Below, piece after piece: positions 12,205 through 25,061 of a DNA stretch of 64,000 nucleotides. The notes beneath the pieces are model-generated. The model ran no database searches, was not told the DNA's origin, and worked only from the letters and a program-made list of their open reading frames with translations. A program made the translations under genes and the position numbers. Position 1 is the stretch's first letter. Every line of letters begins with the position of its first letter. The stretch comes from Branchiostoma floridae (taxonomy: Eukaryota; Chordata; Leptocardii; Amphioxiformes; Branchiostomatidae), in NCBI RefSeq assembly GCF_000003815.2, contig NC_049992.1, positions 15,726,391 to 15,790,390 on the forward strand, given 5' to 3'.

Positions 12205-14102
12205 GATAATGATAAGGTAAACTTTTATATATTTATTACATGTTTAAGTAATTATAGATACGTCCAGGATTATGTATACAGAACCACCCCTGTCGTTCTG
12301 TTTGTTTCTGCAGAGATTGGAGAGGGGTGTATTTTGGGGGCTTGCACCAAACGACTTTGATATCTGGAGTATCTTTCTGGGAAAAGTTTAGATACTAGTA
12401 GCTCTCTGCTTTATGAAACCTGGCATCTAGCCCCGTCCTGTCACCTGACGAAGAAGTCGTTTATCAGCAGAGAAACGACCCAGTAATTGGAAACACCGGT
12501 GGCAAGAAGAAGGGGAAACGAACGAGGTGTCATCTGGCGTCTTGGCAGTTTACACCTGGCTCTGAGATACTCAAATAAAAATCTTGACTTCAGTGAGTAC
12601 AAAGGGACGATTCTTGAGACCTCTGCACTTTGGATATGCCTTGAAATTTATAAAACGAACGACTACAAACGATTCATGCATATGTGATATCACGTGTCAG
12701 TCTGCCACATCGCTCTCGTGTTTTACGGAATCCTATTGGGTGATTTAGTGCTTACGTCAGAACTCGAAAACGTCAGCAGTTTATAGGGCACCGTGTCCCA
12801 TTCCACAAGCGCCCCTTTGACTCTTAGAGCGAAAGGGGAAGGTCAGCCACGTGTCTTCTCACAGCATTGAACTTGGCGGTCTCCCGATCAGAAAATGCTC
12901 TCTGTTGTATAAGGAATGAAGTGTTTTTTAACATTACATACACTTTTAGTGTAGTAAAAAATCACATGGAACCATTGTCGTAATAAGAATTGTGACACAA
13001 GTACATGCACAGTAACAATTCTTTCTACATAACAAAACGACGTATAAGAGCAAGATGAACGAGTTCAGATCGAGTGAACGAGTCACAGATGGACATTGAT
13101 GACAGTTGTGACAGTTAAGGTACAGATATTTGAAAATTTCATTTTGATAGGCACGTATCATCATTGGAACAACACTCGACCCCTTTCTACTCATTTTTAT
13201 CGAAAACAGGTGGTCAGTTTGTCACTGCAGACGACACTCCCTCCACCCACGTCATGTCGCCATGGCAACCGTATCGTCGTGACAATCATTGCAGACAGGT
13301 CAGAAAATAAAAACGGCGTTTTCCTCGGAATCTCTTCAATGTCGCCCTTTTAACTGTAATCTTCTCTCTGATAACCCCGTAGTTTCTTTCATTCTCAGAA
13401 TCGCCCCACGCTCTTGGGAAAGTAGGTGGGAGTACAATTCCGTTTGCTTTTGTAAGATTGGCAAACCAAACATAGCCTCCGTAACATAACCGTAGGCGTA
13501 ACGTAATTTATCAGGAGTACAGATTGTTATCCGCTGAACACAAGTGCAGTCAACAGAAGTGATCACCAAAAACTAAAGCAGACTTTTCTTGCGATATTTC
13601 CGCAGTGAAACACCATAGGCAGAATGCAGTAATTGAAAAATGAAGAAGAAAAGAAATCCCCTATGCCCACCTCGTCGAAATGACCATGTTTTCTACTATT
13701 GTGTTCCTATAAAAGACTTCAATAGACCACCCCGCATGTATCGGTGACCGTGACTGATCCTATATCCCCCAGCTTTGTTTGCCACACAAAAGCGCCCATC
13801 CGCGGGCACCCACCGTGAGATTTGAAGTCAGTCCTGTGTCACAGATACTTGGCTTTATCGCTTGATCCTTGGTTCGTTACACACAAGGTAGCTAGATCAA
13901 CACTGCAGGTGTCACGGCATACCTGAGAGAGTCTTAGAAAAGCTTGTGGAATAGCTTTGTTTTTCTTGTGTCAGGGTTCGCTTTCACAAGTCACAAAAGA
14001 ACACAATGTCAAAGGATAGTTTAGCTCAAATACATTCCGACTGGTCCAATACAAATCCAGACTAAGTGCAGTAGAGACGACATGATACAAGCTGGCAAAT
14101 CG

Positions 14103-14292
14103 TAATCTGCAAGTAGATCCTACAATGGCATAAGATAGTACCAAACTGGCCAAGGAGTGTAGTCAGGCTAAGTCAGCCAAGAGGTGTACATTTGCCATGT
14201 AGCCAAACACACTCCTAAGCCGGCTTCACTCCTCTGCCAGCTTTTGTCTTTGATACTATTTTATGCTACCGCAGGATCTGCTTGGAGATTAG
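14103..14292 (+). mobile_element. foldback MITE, TCTCCAAGCAGA family, copy A
   Basis: A 190-bp element with ends TAATCTGCAAGTAGATCC and GGATCTGCTTGGAGATTAG, and with its two halves complementary over most of their length. It is flanked by identical GCAAATCG octamers at 14095-14102 and 14293-14300; the match extends to 9 bp with a leading G. This copy is the clearest proof of an 8-bp target duplication for the family, which suggests a hAT-type transposase source. Related copies lie at 32114, 32900, 34760 and 35559, with a sister subfamily at 25062, 39750 and 57031. Confidence 0.85.
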
Positions 14293-14380
14293 GCAAATCG
14301 TCCTGTCTCTATAATTTATCCTTTGATACCGACTACAAGTGAACATTGCGACTTAATGAATGTCTGTTCGTTAAGTGTTT

Positions 14381-14381
14381 A

Positions 14382-14422
<41 letters not shown>

Positions 14423-14430
14423 ATGTACAT

Positions 14431-14479
<49 letters not shown>

Positions 14480-14558
14480 TGTGTGCCCGCGCGTGTGTGT
14501 ATGAGAGTGTACGCGCTTATGCAAGCGTGTTTGTGTGTGTGTGTGTGTGTGTGTGCCC
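14381..14558. repeat. compound (GT)n microsatellite
   Basis: A long GT tract with GCATGTACATG and GCCCGCGCG interruptions. It explains the Val/Cys and His/Thr open frames on both strands, which are not proteins. Confidence 0.95.
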
Positions 14559-15740
14559 GTGTCAATGTGTAGATATGCTATTCCATAAAGATGGTTGATG
14601 ATTTTTTAAACCCCCACAAATACGTACACTGCCCGGCAAAATTGTCAACGCCCTGGTGTACCTGATTTCCCTACGCGATTTCCACATTTTGCTCCTTTTA
14701 CACCATTTCCTGTCTCTTTATACATACGTCTAGATACGCCCAACGCCTACTGTCGCCCAGACTGTACGGTATGTTACAGAAAGGGCGTTTGAAAGGGACA
14801 GCAGACACATACAGGAAAACGCCTTGACGTTTCAAAACAAAAGCGAGACGGTTCGTCATATCTTGGTCATATGGCATGAAGTTCGTTTAAAAACACGCAA
14901 AGGTCTGGGTCACCGCATGAATTACACAGTCTTCCTGTTTGCAGTTACCTGGTATTTCATTGTGGGGTTTGTTGCCTTGGTGTTTTAGCACTGTAAACAG
15001 CCTCACTCACCGACACGGATATTGTCACCTGGACTTGTGGTTTCCTGTACGCTTACCTGTGATCAGATGTAATACTAGTAGTTCAAGCATGGGCGGAGCG
15101 AGTCTATGTGGATATAGTATAAAAAATAGTATAACATCATGAGGACTTCTACAGAATTTTCCCCTAATATCTCTCTAACACTATTTTCATGTTTGCAGAT
15201 ATTAGACGATAGGAAATACTTCATTTTAGTTCTAATTGTAGAGAAATGACATCCTACATTCCTCAGACGTGTGGCAATGGCGTGTTAAGTGTATCGTCTC
15301 ACACCTGCCGACAGGTGTTTACTTTATTGGTGTCAAGTGCGAACAGTTCCCGCCAGACATGACGTAACTCATGATCCTCCCTCGCACACTTTGTAGGTAC
15401 CGTTGGCGTTTATTTGGGAGGAGTGGGGTTGGGAAACGCTGATTTGCGATGTTCAACCAAGGCCAGGTTTTCACGAACTGTCGAAGGAACGGGGACAAAC
15501 AATTTTTCCTAATAGTCTTCGTGGACAACGCCGAATAAACCCGAGTGAAATCTTGTCAGATATCGGAGGTGTCGGGAAAAAACGTGTCTTGGGTGTCGGT
15601 CGTGTCTTCAGAATTTTCCTCATTGGAAAATCGCTGCTTAAAAAAATGACAGAACTTCAGAAGGCAGTTTTGCGCCCCTGCATTTTCTTGTACTGAATGT
15701 AATTCCCATAAGAAAATTCTCTTCGTTCTTCTATTATGAG

Positions 15741-15831
15741 AAGCAACGCTCTTTTTATATCACATACAAAACTTTACCCTGAGTGATCCTCAGAGTAAAG
15801 TTTTGTATGTGATATAAAAAGAGCGTTGCTT
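15741..15831. repeat. near-perfect 91-nt hairpin (37-bp perfect stem)
   Basis: The left arm 15741-15777 is the exact reverse complement of 15795-15831 (37 of 37). After one C/A mismatch (15778/15794), CTGAG (15779-15783) pairs with CTCAG (15789-15793) around a TGATC loop. The near absence of substitutions implies a recent origin or selection on the fold. It could be a young foldback element, a template-switch inversion, or the source of a hairpin siRNA. I see no target duplication. It sits about 2.4 kb upstream of the perlecan start codon. Confidence 0.8.
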
Positions 15832-16571
15832 GTATTTCTGCTGAGACTCTACTGCAGTGTCAAGACTTGCGGTCCTTTTTTTGTTCCACGCGTGTCGTAC
15901 TCTCGAGAGGCGACACGACATCGCCATTTCTTGCACATACAGCGCCATTGTGCCCGCGTGTTTGCCATGTAAAGGGATGAGGAGGTTTCAAACCAGACAA
16001 ACTTGCCACACACAATTGGAGCTTTTGTAAGCGAGGAAACGAGATAGTTGGAGGGGGTTGTTGAAGTGTTGTTGATACAAACAAGAGGGCAGGGGGCGCC
16101 GACGGACATAACATGCTCCCTTGCACACGCGACGTCGTCTTTAGACCAAATATCCATCCACGATTAATTTCATAACCTTCATTGTGTCCTCCTTAACTTG
16201 GCATTCTAGGCCTTTGACAAGTTTTAGCGACCGCGCTGATTTCCGTATGGACAGAATTAAGCCACATGCAGTTGTTCAAGGTCAAATGTAATTAAAATAC
16301 TGACTATTCTCATCAAATAATGACTCGGGGTGTATTCTTGTTTCCTCTGGACGACAAAGGCACCGGAAGAGATGATGGTGTTCGACATAAGTCCATTTAT
16401 CAAAATGAAATGCTACTTCTCTAAAGGCTGTCGAGCCAAGGAGGTGAAGTAAAGAAGGGACCTCCATGGTAGAGCGTTGATACATCGAACGGGTAAGTAA
16501 AAACCGAACAAGACAGCAACCAAGATACCAGGGGAGCAGAAAAACAAGCAGCCAACTAACCAAGCGAGCAA

Positions 16572-16990
16572 CTAACCAAGCGAGCAAGCGAGCAACCAAT
16601 CAACCAACCAACCAACCAACCAACCAACCAACCAACCAACCAACCAACCAACCAACCAACCAACCAACCAACCAAAACCAACCAAAGCAAGCAAGCAAGC
16701 AACTAACCAACCAACCAAAGCAACCAACCAACCAACCGACCGACCGACCGACCGACCGACCGACCGACCGACCGACCGACCGACCGACCGACCGACCGAC
16801 CGACCGACCAACCAACCAACCAACCAACCAACCAACCAACCAACCAACCAACCAACCAACCAACCAACCAACCAACCAACCAACCAACCAACCAACCAAC
16901 CAACCAACCAACCAACCAACCAACCAACCAACCAACCAGCCAACCAACCAACCAACCAGCCAACAAACCAACTTACAATCAAACCAAACC
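16572..16990. repeat. mosaic CCAA / CCGA tetranucleotide repeat
   Basis: Blocks run (CCAA)n at about 16600-16673, a short irregular spacer with AAGC repeats, (CCGA)n at about 16736-16808, then (CCAA)n again at about 16809-16960. The minus-strand frames made of Trp-Leu-Val-Gly and Arg-Ser-Val-Gly repeats are by-products. CCGA differs from CCAA by exactly a CpG-to-CpA transition, which may explain the mosaic. Confidence 0.95.
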
Positions 16991-17949
16991 AAACCAGTTT
17001 TCCTCGATCGAAAACTCAAAGTCCAAGCAGAATTCCCTAATTTGAAGGATGTTTACTCCCGCAGTGTTCCTTGTAAACACCATGTACAATTACTGGGCGG
17101 CGTGGTCCGAGACATGGACAACTTCAAACGGCTGGAGAACCTACCAATGTTAGCATTGTGGGCAAAACCAACTAGTGAATGAATAACTTTGATTTAAGTT
17201 CAAAGAAATCCGTTATTTGATATTTTAAACCAAGGTAAAATGTGAAGTTTGATCGCTGGGGAACCTTGAACAAAAGCAGAAGCAGTAAAACAAAGGAGAT
17301 AATTGATGTACATGTTTTATCACAAAAAAATGAATCATGACTTTTTTTTTAAATTCTCTTATTTATTCTAGTTTTAGGAGGCAGACTCGCGTTACCGGCA
17401 GTAATAAAAACAAACAATCGACGAGCAAATTTTAATTTCTACCAACTAGATATAAACTAAGGACTTTATGAGGGCTAAGATGGCTAAATGATAAAATTAA
17501 GGTACTATCCAAGTTTACGATTTCAATGACATAACCTTACATGGTCTCAGTAGCGGCCACAGCATTATATAGGCTCGATAAAAATGGATGTCGAATATAT
17601 TCCATATTAATCGCTAAACACTTTGTGACATAACAAGTTTATGTTTGGATTCTTCAATTCCCTGGAGGTATCTTTCTTCTCGGTTTGTATTGATGGGTGC
17701 CGAAATCCCCGCGGGTCGGCCAATAACATGCCTGTAAGGTAAATTACTCTAGCTCCTGCTGTTCCCAGTACTCCTACACTCCCCCGACATATTGATGAGA
17801 ATGCCAAGTATTCCACAACGCAAACACACCAGTGTGTGAAAGTGGGCATGACAAACTACCAAAACGTATATTGTACTCATTATTGATATTTTACATTGAT
17901 ATGTCATCATTTAGATCGAATCTTATACATATTCTCAGCAGTTTGACGA

Positions 17950-18248
17950 ATTTTCGGACTGTTTATCCGAGGGGGTGACGGTGGTTCCTGGAAGAGCAGA
18001 AGGGGGAAGTCCTCTGGACTCGATCAGTGCGGGCACTTCAGAGTGGAGGATCCTCGCGACTTCTTCTCCAAGTTTTCCTGTGGATCTCGCGGATCAAGCT
18101 TTCCCTGGATTTATGTGGCCGCAGATCTGAGCGGATCGCGAGGTTTTCCACTAGCTGTGGGGTTTGTCGAGGCTGATCGGAGGTCGAGGGTTTGGCGGCG
18201 TGTCGCGGTGCTTGGCTCCGCTCTCCAGGATCACACGCGCACCGAGAG
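17950..18248 (+). promoter_or_regulatory. putative promoter and 5' leader of the perlecan gene
   Basis: Upstream of the start codon the composition shifts to GC- and CpG-rich, with many GCG and CGG words, unlike the AT-rich flanks. This is typical of a TATA-less animal promoter and first exon. No TATA box or initiator could be fixed, so the transcription start is unknown. If transcription starts upstream of 18113, the leader holds a five-codon upstream frame (ATG at 18113, stop at 18128-18130) that could damp translation. Confidence 0.35.
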
Positions 18249-18341
18249 ATGATGGCCTCTTGTCCGGCGGCGGTCGGCCCGTGCCGCGCTGCACTACTAC
18301 TGCTACCACTTCTCATCTCCCCCATCCTCGCACAGGAAAAC
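18249..18341 (+). CDS. HSPG2: perlecan exon 1: signal peptide
   Basis: This is the first coding exon of the basement-membrane proteoglycan perlecan. It encodes 31 residues starting with two consecutive Met codons (18249 and 18252). An Ala/Pro/Cys-containing n-region is followed by a hydrophobic core LLLLPLLISPIL and a likely signal-peptidase site after Ala-Gln or near it. The exon ends in phase 0 at AAC|GTAAGT, a consensus donor. The upstream in-frame extension lacks an ATG, which supports this start. The link to exon 2 rests on phase (0 to 0), on the lack of any better secretion signal upstream of exon 2, and on the expectation that perlecan is secreted. No transcript was available. The 21.7-kb gap means another exon 1 is possible. 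Confidence 0.7.
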
Positions 18342-19446
18342 GTAAGTCAAACCAAGATCGTGAGCTATCCTTGCCTGCACACACTTACAGACATCACTGA
18401 CAAGCTGTCCAAGAAAAATATGTTCAACTGAGCCTCCGGAAAGTTGTATAAATATTTAGGAATTTTAGTAAGCGGTGCGGGGTAGTATGTAACGGGATCG
18501 CTCAAGCCTGTACCCATCTCATTGTTTTACTCCATGTTCTTGATGGATTTATGTGATTCCTTATGGATTTGACGTATTTAGAAGCACATAAAACAGTGTT
18601 GAGTTGCAGTGTGTCCTATGATCGTTTATTTTTGGTTCGGTTGCCGGTGTACGGATGTCTGGAACTTGTTGAGTGCTTGACTTGGACCTCAATGGGTCAT
18701 CGGGTAACATGGCTTTTCAGGGTGAAGCCAATCTCCAAGCAGAGGTTGGGAGGGGAAATGTTTACGTTTTCTGGCTTCATGTTTTTTCTGATGCGCAACA
18801 GTCTAATATCAGGAAACATGCAAATTTTCACTTCTCTATTTGTTTGGAGAAGACAAAGCAAAGTGTTGTTTCAGTATAGTGTGCAAGGGCATTTCAATCC
18901 ATGACATGAAATGTCGGATTGTTTGCTCAAGGCATTAGCGGGACAATATATGTGCAAGAAATATATGTGCAAGAAAGTACACTGTTTCTTAAATTGTGTT
19001 GATATTCAGGAATCAATCTCAAAATTTGCTACATGAAGAAGGTATTATGTGACAAAAAGCAATTGCTTTACTGTGATTTTCAGGGGACTCTTTAATATGT
19101 AACTGAAAAATTATTGAAAAAAGGGAAATAATGGTTGACTAACACCTTTTGACAGTAATTTGGAGTAGATTGTGATTATTATTTACCTGTTATTTTTGGC
19201 AAGTGTTACGTAAACAGTTACCTGATATGTTGATCAAGTGTGAAAGTCGATGGTTCATGAATTTTGATTGTGACAAATGTTTGCAGACAAACTCAGTCAT
19301 GTTTGTCTACAAGCCAATTTCCTACCTCTTAGCACACGACTTCAATGGCGAAAGGCGACAATTGCTTTTCTTAGTTATGTAAATGTTATGTAACATTCGG
19401 TGTGACTGTAAAAGGACAACTACAAGTGAATAATGTTTTCTATAAA

Positions 19447-19513
19447 CTTGGATGAGCTTTTACTGTTATTTTCTGTCATATTGTTGATAATCAACAGTAA
19501 AAGCTCATCCAAG
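19447..19513 (+). ncRNA. 67-nt hairpin in intron 1, miRNA-precursor sized (candidate)
   Basis: CTTGGATGAGCTTTTACTGTT (19447-19467) is the exact complement of 19493-19513. Three further pairs form if one C (19492) is bulged, leaving an 18-nt loop. Arm length (21-24 bp), total size and sense orientation inside an intron are all compatible with a pre-miRNA. Perfect arms are equally compatible with a tiny foldback repeat or a hairpin siRNA. I do not recognise the arm as a known miRNA. Confidence 0.3.
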
Positions 19514-22500
19514 AGCAGATACAATGGAGTATCTAAAAGTTAGACAAAGGATGTTATATAAGGATGTTATATAAGAGGGTCTCAGTCTGTACTCCAGTCC
19601 TTTCCACTCCTCGCTTTCACCTTGGAAAACAATCCTTGGACCCCCCTCCTTCAAGGTCTTGAATGGAATGGTCCCTGATCATTTCTCCTTTCCAGACAAA
19701 AACAGCAAAGATTTCCTGCAGGAAATATGGCTGGTTCCATCTGTAGTGCCCTCCTTTCCTCGCGTTTGAAGTGAATTTTGATAGTTGTAGGTATTGCCAG
19801 CTATAACCGGACCGCCCCACAGCTGGGATGAACTCAAGGCTGATCTTCAAAGGAAAGCTGTGTGCTGATAAAGCTTGCTGAAAGACAGCCCCCTGGCAGT
19901 GCTTCTCATGTTCACATGTTATTATTTTGGTCCCCCATTAGCACTTGTTTGGTAGGAAACAGTACAGTAAGGGCTGATAGGCAGGCTTCTCTGGTCAATC
20001 CAGTTAATTTTGATAAATGAGCAGAGAAGCTCTTAGAACCCTCCTTCCGATAAGGGGAGCTCAGGCCAAGATGACCATGTTTATGGTGTTATTTCACTTA
20101 TGTAACTAACGTTAATAGTATGCGGTAAATGTACTTGATAGTTGATTGATTAGAAAGCTTTTCATTTCACAATGAACATGCTTTTGTTTATGCCAATTGT
20201 TTATACGTAGATGTGAGAACAAAGAGACAATGCCTCTTTGTTTTGTATTGAATAAGCGCACAATCTATTATGCTTCTTAGCATCAATTGATCAAAGCTCA
20301 CCTGTGTTTATTATTGTCTTTTTTGATAGTGGTAGTTTCTGTTCAGGTGTTCAGGAATAGTATACACATGCAGTGAGTTCTTATAAATCCAGAGCAGAGT
20401 CTGTACAGGGATATATTATCATGCAGAAACATGAACATTTGTAAGGAAGGGGGAAACTTGTCAAATACATCACTATCAATACTACCAGCCATCACCTTTC
20501 CTCCTTTTCTGGGACCTTCAGTGACAGTGATATGGATTAATTTGACAGGTATGAACAGTAAATAGATGTGGCACCTCAGTCAGATCTCTGGCAAACAGCC
20601 CAAAAAGTTAAAGTGCCACCCAACCAAGCACATGCCTTTTCTGGGAACGATTCTTGGAGGTTGCACACAATAAACGTTTGCTGTTTGGATTTTGCTCTTT
20701 GCTGCCAGGGCCAACCCTGCCCCAAACTAATTGGGAATGTCAATACTAGTCATTTGTAAGGACCAGGAAAGCAAAGGCATATATTGCACAACATACAAGT
20801 TGTTTTGGGGTCCTAGTTAGAAGAGGCTGATTCTTGGTTCTCCCGTGAAATTGGTTTTAATGAAGTTTACATCTCTGTCATTGTCTGCAGATATAAATGG
20901 AATGACCTAATGAGGTGGCATACCATTGTATTTGGGGCCATGACATTCTTTTCCAATTTGCTCTCAGAGACTGGGGGGAAATGAGGCCTTGGCTCCAGAC
21001 ACACACTTTTTACATGGAAATTTTTGTATGCAAATTGGTATGAGAAGGTAATGGTAATATGCAGATACTATACATGTAGTGTATGGCTGAGATAGACATT
21101 GAGGAAATGTAAGGTTTTGACTTGACTTGAAGAAAGGTCTGCAGAAGTTTGCTGTGAGATTTGCTTGATTTGTCTCAAACTTTTTGAAGGTCTCAGTGAC
21201 CCTTTTCATACTTGCAATTCTTGTGCGTCAAAATCGCTCTAGGTTTTTGTCAGTCCGTGAAACTGAACTGAACAGAACAGAACTGTCTTATCTTGTGCAA
21301 AGATGGTTTCGTAACCGGTTCTTCGCTCTCAGCTGACACTTTGCACTTGAAAGCTTTTGGTAAGCAATAGTTTGTATCAATCTCTTGTATCAGCATAGAA
21401 AATCTCCTTTGTTAGAGCTCCCGGTATCCGATTGTACACTTCTAGTATGTTTGCTGGAGTACTTATGGTTGAGCTGAACTCTTATTTATTTATTCAAGTA
21501 CCTGCATTTGTTTAGCTGGTTGTCAACAGGATCTGAGAACCTAAACAGTAACAGTGTGGCTACAAAGTGCAGCATCTTCCTCGTGTCATGTCAGCTTCTT
21601 TTCTGGCACTCCATCAGTCTATGCACAAACTTCCTTGTTCTCAGAATCACTGGTCTTATGTTGTTTTACAGGATCCAAATTGATAAAAAGATTTAATTTT
21701 TTTCTAACCTCTACAGTTAATTCTTGATAAACACATCTTACAAAGCTGATTCTTTTGAGAGAATTTACTGAAAAGATTTTCTGTACATGCATGCACAATG
21801 TATGTGTTTTGTAGGAAGGAATAGAATACAATTCACATTGTACTTGGATAACAAAGTGTTTTAAAGTACCTCTACTGTGAAAGGATGTGTTTTCCACCAT
21901 TGTTCATTATAATAGCAACATTGTTTTGTCACCATGGAACGGATCCATTGAAATTTACATTTGTTAGGTAGCAACTACCTATTGTTACCATCCTAAATGC
22001 TGTATTATGATAATTTTCCAGGTTTGTTAGATAAATACAGATGTGCTTTTTAAGCTAAAGATGCTTTCTGAGGATGGAAACTGTTTATAGCTGTTGATAA
22101 GAGGATCTCATGGCTCCAGATTGGGGTAAACAGTGTCGGACAGTCATCCTAAGAAGGGCAGATGGCAGACATAAGCAGTCTGTCCAGAAAGAAGATGGTC
22201 AATTCAGTACCAGTCGAGCATGACTTTGGAATCCAGGAATTCTGAAGCAGTGCATGACTCGGAAAATTACAGAGAATAGGTGCATATTTTTTCAGACCCA
22301 AGAGAAATAAACTTGGTGATTGGCCATTTAGGTGGGTTTGTTCTGTAAAAGTTGGCAGGAGGGATGCCTTGTGTATGGGAGATGGAATTCAACAATGGGA
22401 ACAAAAGGGATAATAGAGAGATATGTATTCTTGGAGACAGTCTTTCTTGTTAGAGAAGACCACCAACCAGGGTGAGCTATTGGCAAGGGGATTAACCACT

Positions 22501-24134
22501 AACCTCCAGGGTATGGGTGTGTGGGAAACTTGTTCAAGTTGTTGCAGAGGTTGATTATACAGAATTGAACAGAATTCCCTTGTTTTTCAATATTCTTTCA
22601 CAACAGTTTGGCCGCAAATTGATTGAAAGCTTGTGCAGAAAAGGTGTCTGGCTCTTCAATTGATAATACATATCTTGACATACATTTTTTTTGCAAATTG
22701 AATAATTTCTTAAACTTTCATTTTTCCAGGAGTTATGTTGTCTATAAGTATAACAAGTACAAGCACAACAAATTTATTTACCTTGCATTGTGTTAGAGTG
22801 GGCACAGGCCACCTCTGTTTCTCTTTGTAGCTTGTTTGGAAGGAGCAATTTCTTTCACTAAAGTTTCAGTCGGTACCGTCATCATCTGTGCATTTTTTAA
22901 AGTAAAATATTTTAAGATACTACAGTGTAGCAGCTACACTATTATAGATCTATGGTGACTAGTCACTGACTACTATAGATCATCTGTTGGCATTTTCTGT
23001 CTGTTCTATATGAGGATATCCAATATGTTATCTGCCCCTATAGTGCAGACATCTTTGATGTTGCCCAGACCTTTCCCAGGAACTGGGGGTGTATGTGTCT
23101 GATGTCACCCTGGTTACATACCTCCCTGTCACAGCTCTGGTTGCATAAAGAATACATTCATATATAGTCGTACATATTAAAAAATGACCTGCATATTATA
23201 TGAAATGACATTTTTTATAATAACATACAGGAGAAGGTTAGATTGAATCTCGTCCATTCATACAAAAGATGGGAAAGGAAATATGATAATATCACTGTAT
23301 TTGGAAGGTGGATACCAGGGCGATAGTTCACATCCCCAGGTTGCTAAGACCAGACAGACACAGCTAATGTTTCATAAGCAGTCAGTCAAACAACAGGAAT
23401 GAATAACTTACCCTGTATGGAGTGTGGGGTCATGTTGATAGGTTTATTCTCATCTCCCCAGTGGTTTTTACAGGTTCCTAAAAGGTCTGATTTTGTGTTT
23501 ATTTATGCAAAGATTTCTTTCAAGCACTAATTGGAAGAGAATATCTTATCATCACCAAGTATAATATTGTGTGGTAGTTCAGATTTTTAAACTGTTTTCT
23601 GTCTACTAGTTGGCTTTTCAAAGGTAAAGAAAATTTTATTTCTTTTGCCTTGCATTCATTAGGTAATCACCAGTATCTTATGTAAGACTAAAATTCATGC
23701 ATTGCCATTAGTCTTTGTGTAAACTTATGATGTAGACTTTTTAGTCATAAACACATGTGCAGAAAAAGTTAGACACCTCCAGGACTTTACAAGCTGCTAA
23801 TAGCTGCTATACTGAAATCAATCAGTTCTATTAATTGTGGTTATTTTTTGTTAGAGTGGTTTTGACAAGTGATACACAGTATGCGGCTAATCTACCTTTT
23901 TTGTATACTTAGTTCTAAATAAGTGAGGAAGTGTGAATATTCCCAGGCTAGCCTGCTTGGCAGGAACACACAAAGTAATGCGCTCTAATCTGAGATGATC
24001 CATACATAAAGACTCACACAGGGTTTCACAGGATGGGCCAATTAACACTCATCAACAAGTCTATGTAAGACCCCCCTCCTCTCTGCATGTCGCTACATTT
24101 TCATTAGCAATAGTCTCTAAGCAGATGATTGGGG

Positions 24135-24301
24135 CTACCCTGGGAGCCAGACAGAACCGGGTAGCTAGCGAGTTTTGTTCGGGGACCCAAGGCAGTCAGC
24201 CCGCAGATCTCACATTAGTGCTCTGGGGGAGTTTAAGCCTGAAGGAGAGAAGGGTAGATAAACTGTCCTAGCTGCCCGATCCCGGCTGGCTCCCAGGGTA
24301 G
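24135..24301. mobile_element. MITE with CTACCCTGGGAGCCAG ends
   Basis: A 167-bp element with perfect 16-bp terminal inverted repeats (CTACCCTGGGAGCCAG and its complement). TTGGG lies beside both ends, an imperfect remnant of a target duplication. Its ends resemble the TAGCCTGGG element at 4129. No coding capacity. Confidence 0.7.
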
Positions 24302-25061
24302 TTTGGGACAGAAGAGACTCCAATGCCAGATTTTTATGATAGCCATTCACCTATCAGAGCAGTCTGGCAGTCAGAAAACATTACAATCTTCAACACTAAC
24401 ATCTGATTGGAGATTACACTAAACTTAAGTCCTGTTTTATACAGTGTATTTAGGTTTTATTCATCTGTTGCCCTAACTGAAGGATAGACCAACAATAATG
24501 AGTTTCTACATGTAGTTTTTAATATTCAGCTCTACAAACTGTGTCTATGAAAGAGCTTCAAAAGTGATATTATTAAGTGGTGGCTGTGGTGCTATGTATG
24601 TCCAGATTCTGTTTCACTAAGGTCAAAGTTGGAAAGTATCATTGACATATTTGTATGGAAGGAAAGATTCAAACTTCAAACTGCTTTCTAAGAAAGATGG
24701 AGTTTGCTAAATGGGAACATGGCAACACTGGAATGTTGGAATGATTGCAAAGTGTCTAATTAGTGGTGACAAGTGACACAGGAATGTTTCTATTTTAAAT
24801 CCTATCTACTAGGAATATTCCATTGTAACTTCTGGGTTGTATAGAAAAAGTCATTAAATTGCATTCTCTTAAGACATAAGACTGCTTGAGATCTCTTATC
24901 AATTGTTATTTTCCATTTTGTGTATTGTTAGGGTATTTCTTGTGTACTTATGGTGCAATTTCTTACCCCCTCAGGAGGTATGAACACCCAGATACTGTAT
25001 CCCAAAGGGTCTCCAAAACAAATATTTGTCTCTAATTGATAGCTTCATAGGAGGGAGTCTT

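Larger units (their letters stand above)
1..17949. other. upstream/intergenic region without a supported gene
   Basis: I find no exon that I can tie to a known protein family here. Open frames are short, AT-rich or built on microsatellites. The stretch is populated by interspersed repeats listed separately: SINE-like unit, MITEs, GT, AT and CCAA repeats, and a 91-nt hairpin. Between about 9430 and 10660 both strands carry overlapping open frames of 70-104 codons, including a minus-strand Ser/Pro-rich frame at 10132-10404 and a minus-strand frame at 9455-9769. No domain is recognisable, and they could be chance frames or exons of an unseen gene. Most of the rest shows nothing recognisable. Confidence 0.6.

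Noticed and set aside
14323-14598. Open frames rich in Val-Cys or His-Thr on both strands
   Set aside because: Products of the GT microsatellite.
16572-17019. Minus-strand open frames of 87-139 codons made of Trp-Leu-Val-Gly repeats
   Set aside because: They are the translation of the CCAA/CCGA tetranucleotide repeat in all frames; no non-repeat coding sequence supports them.
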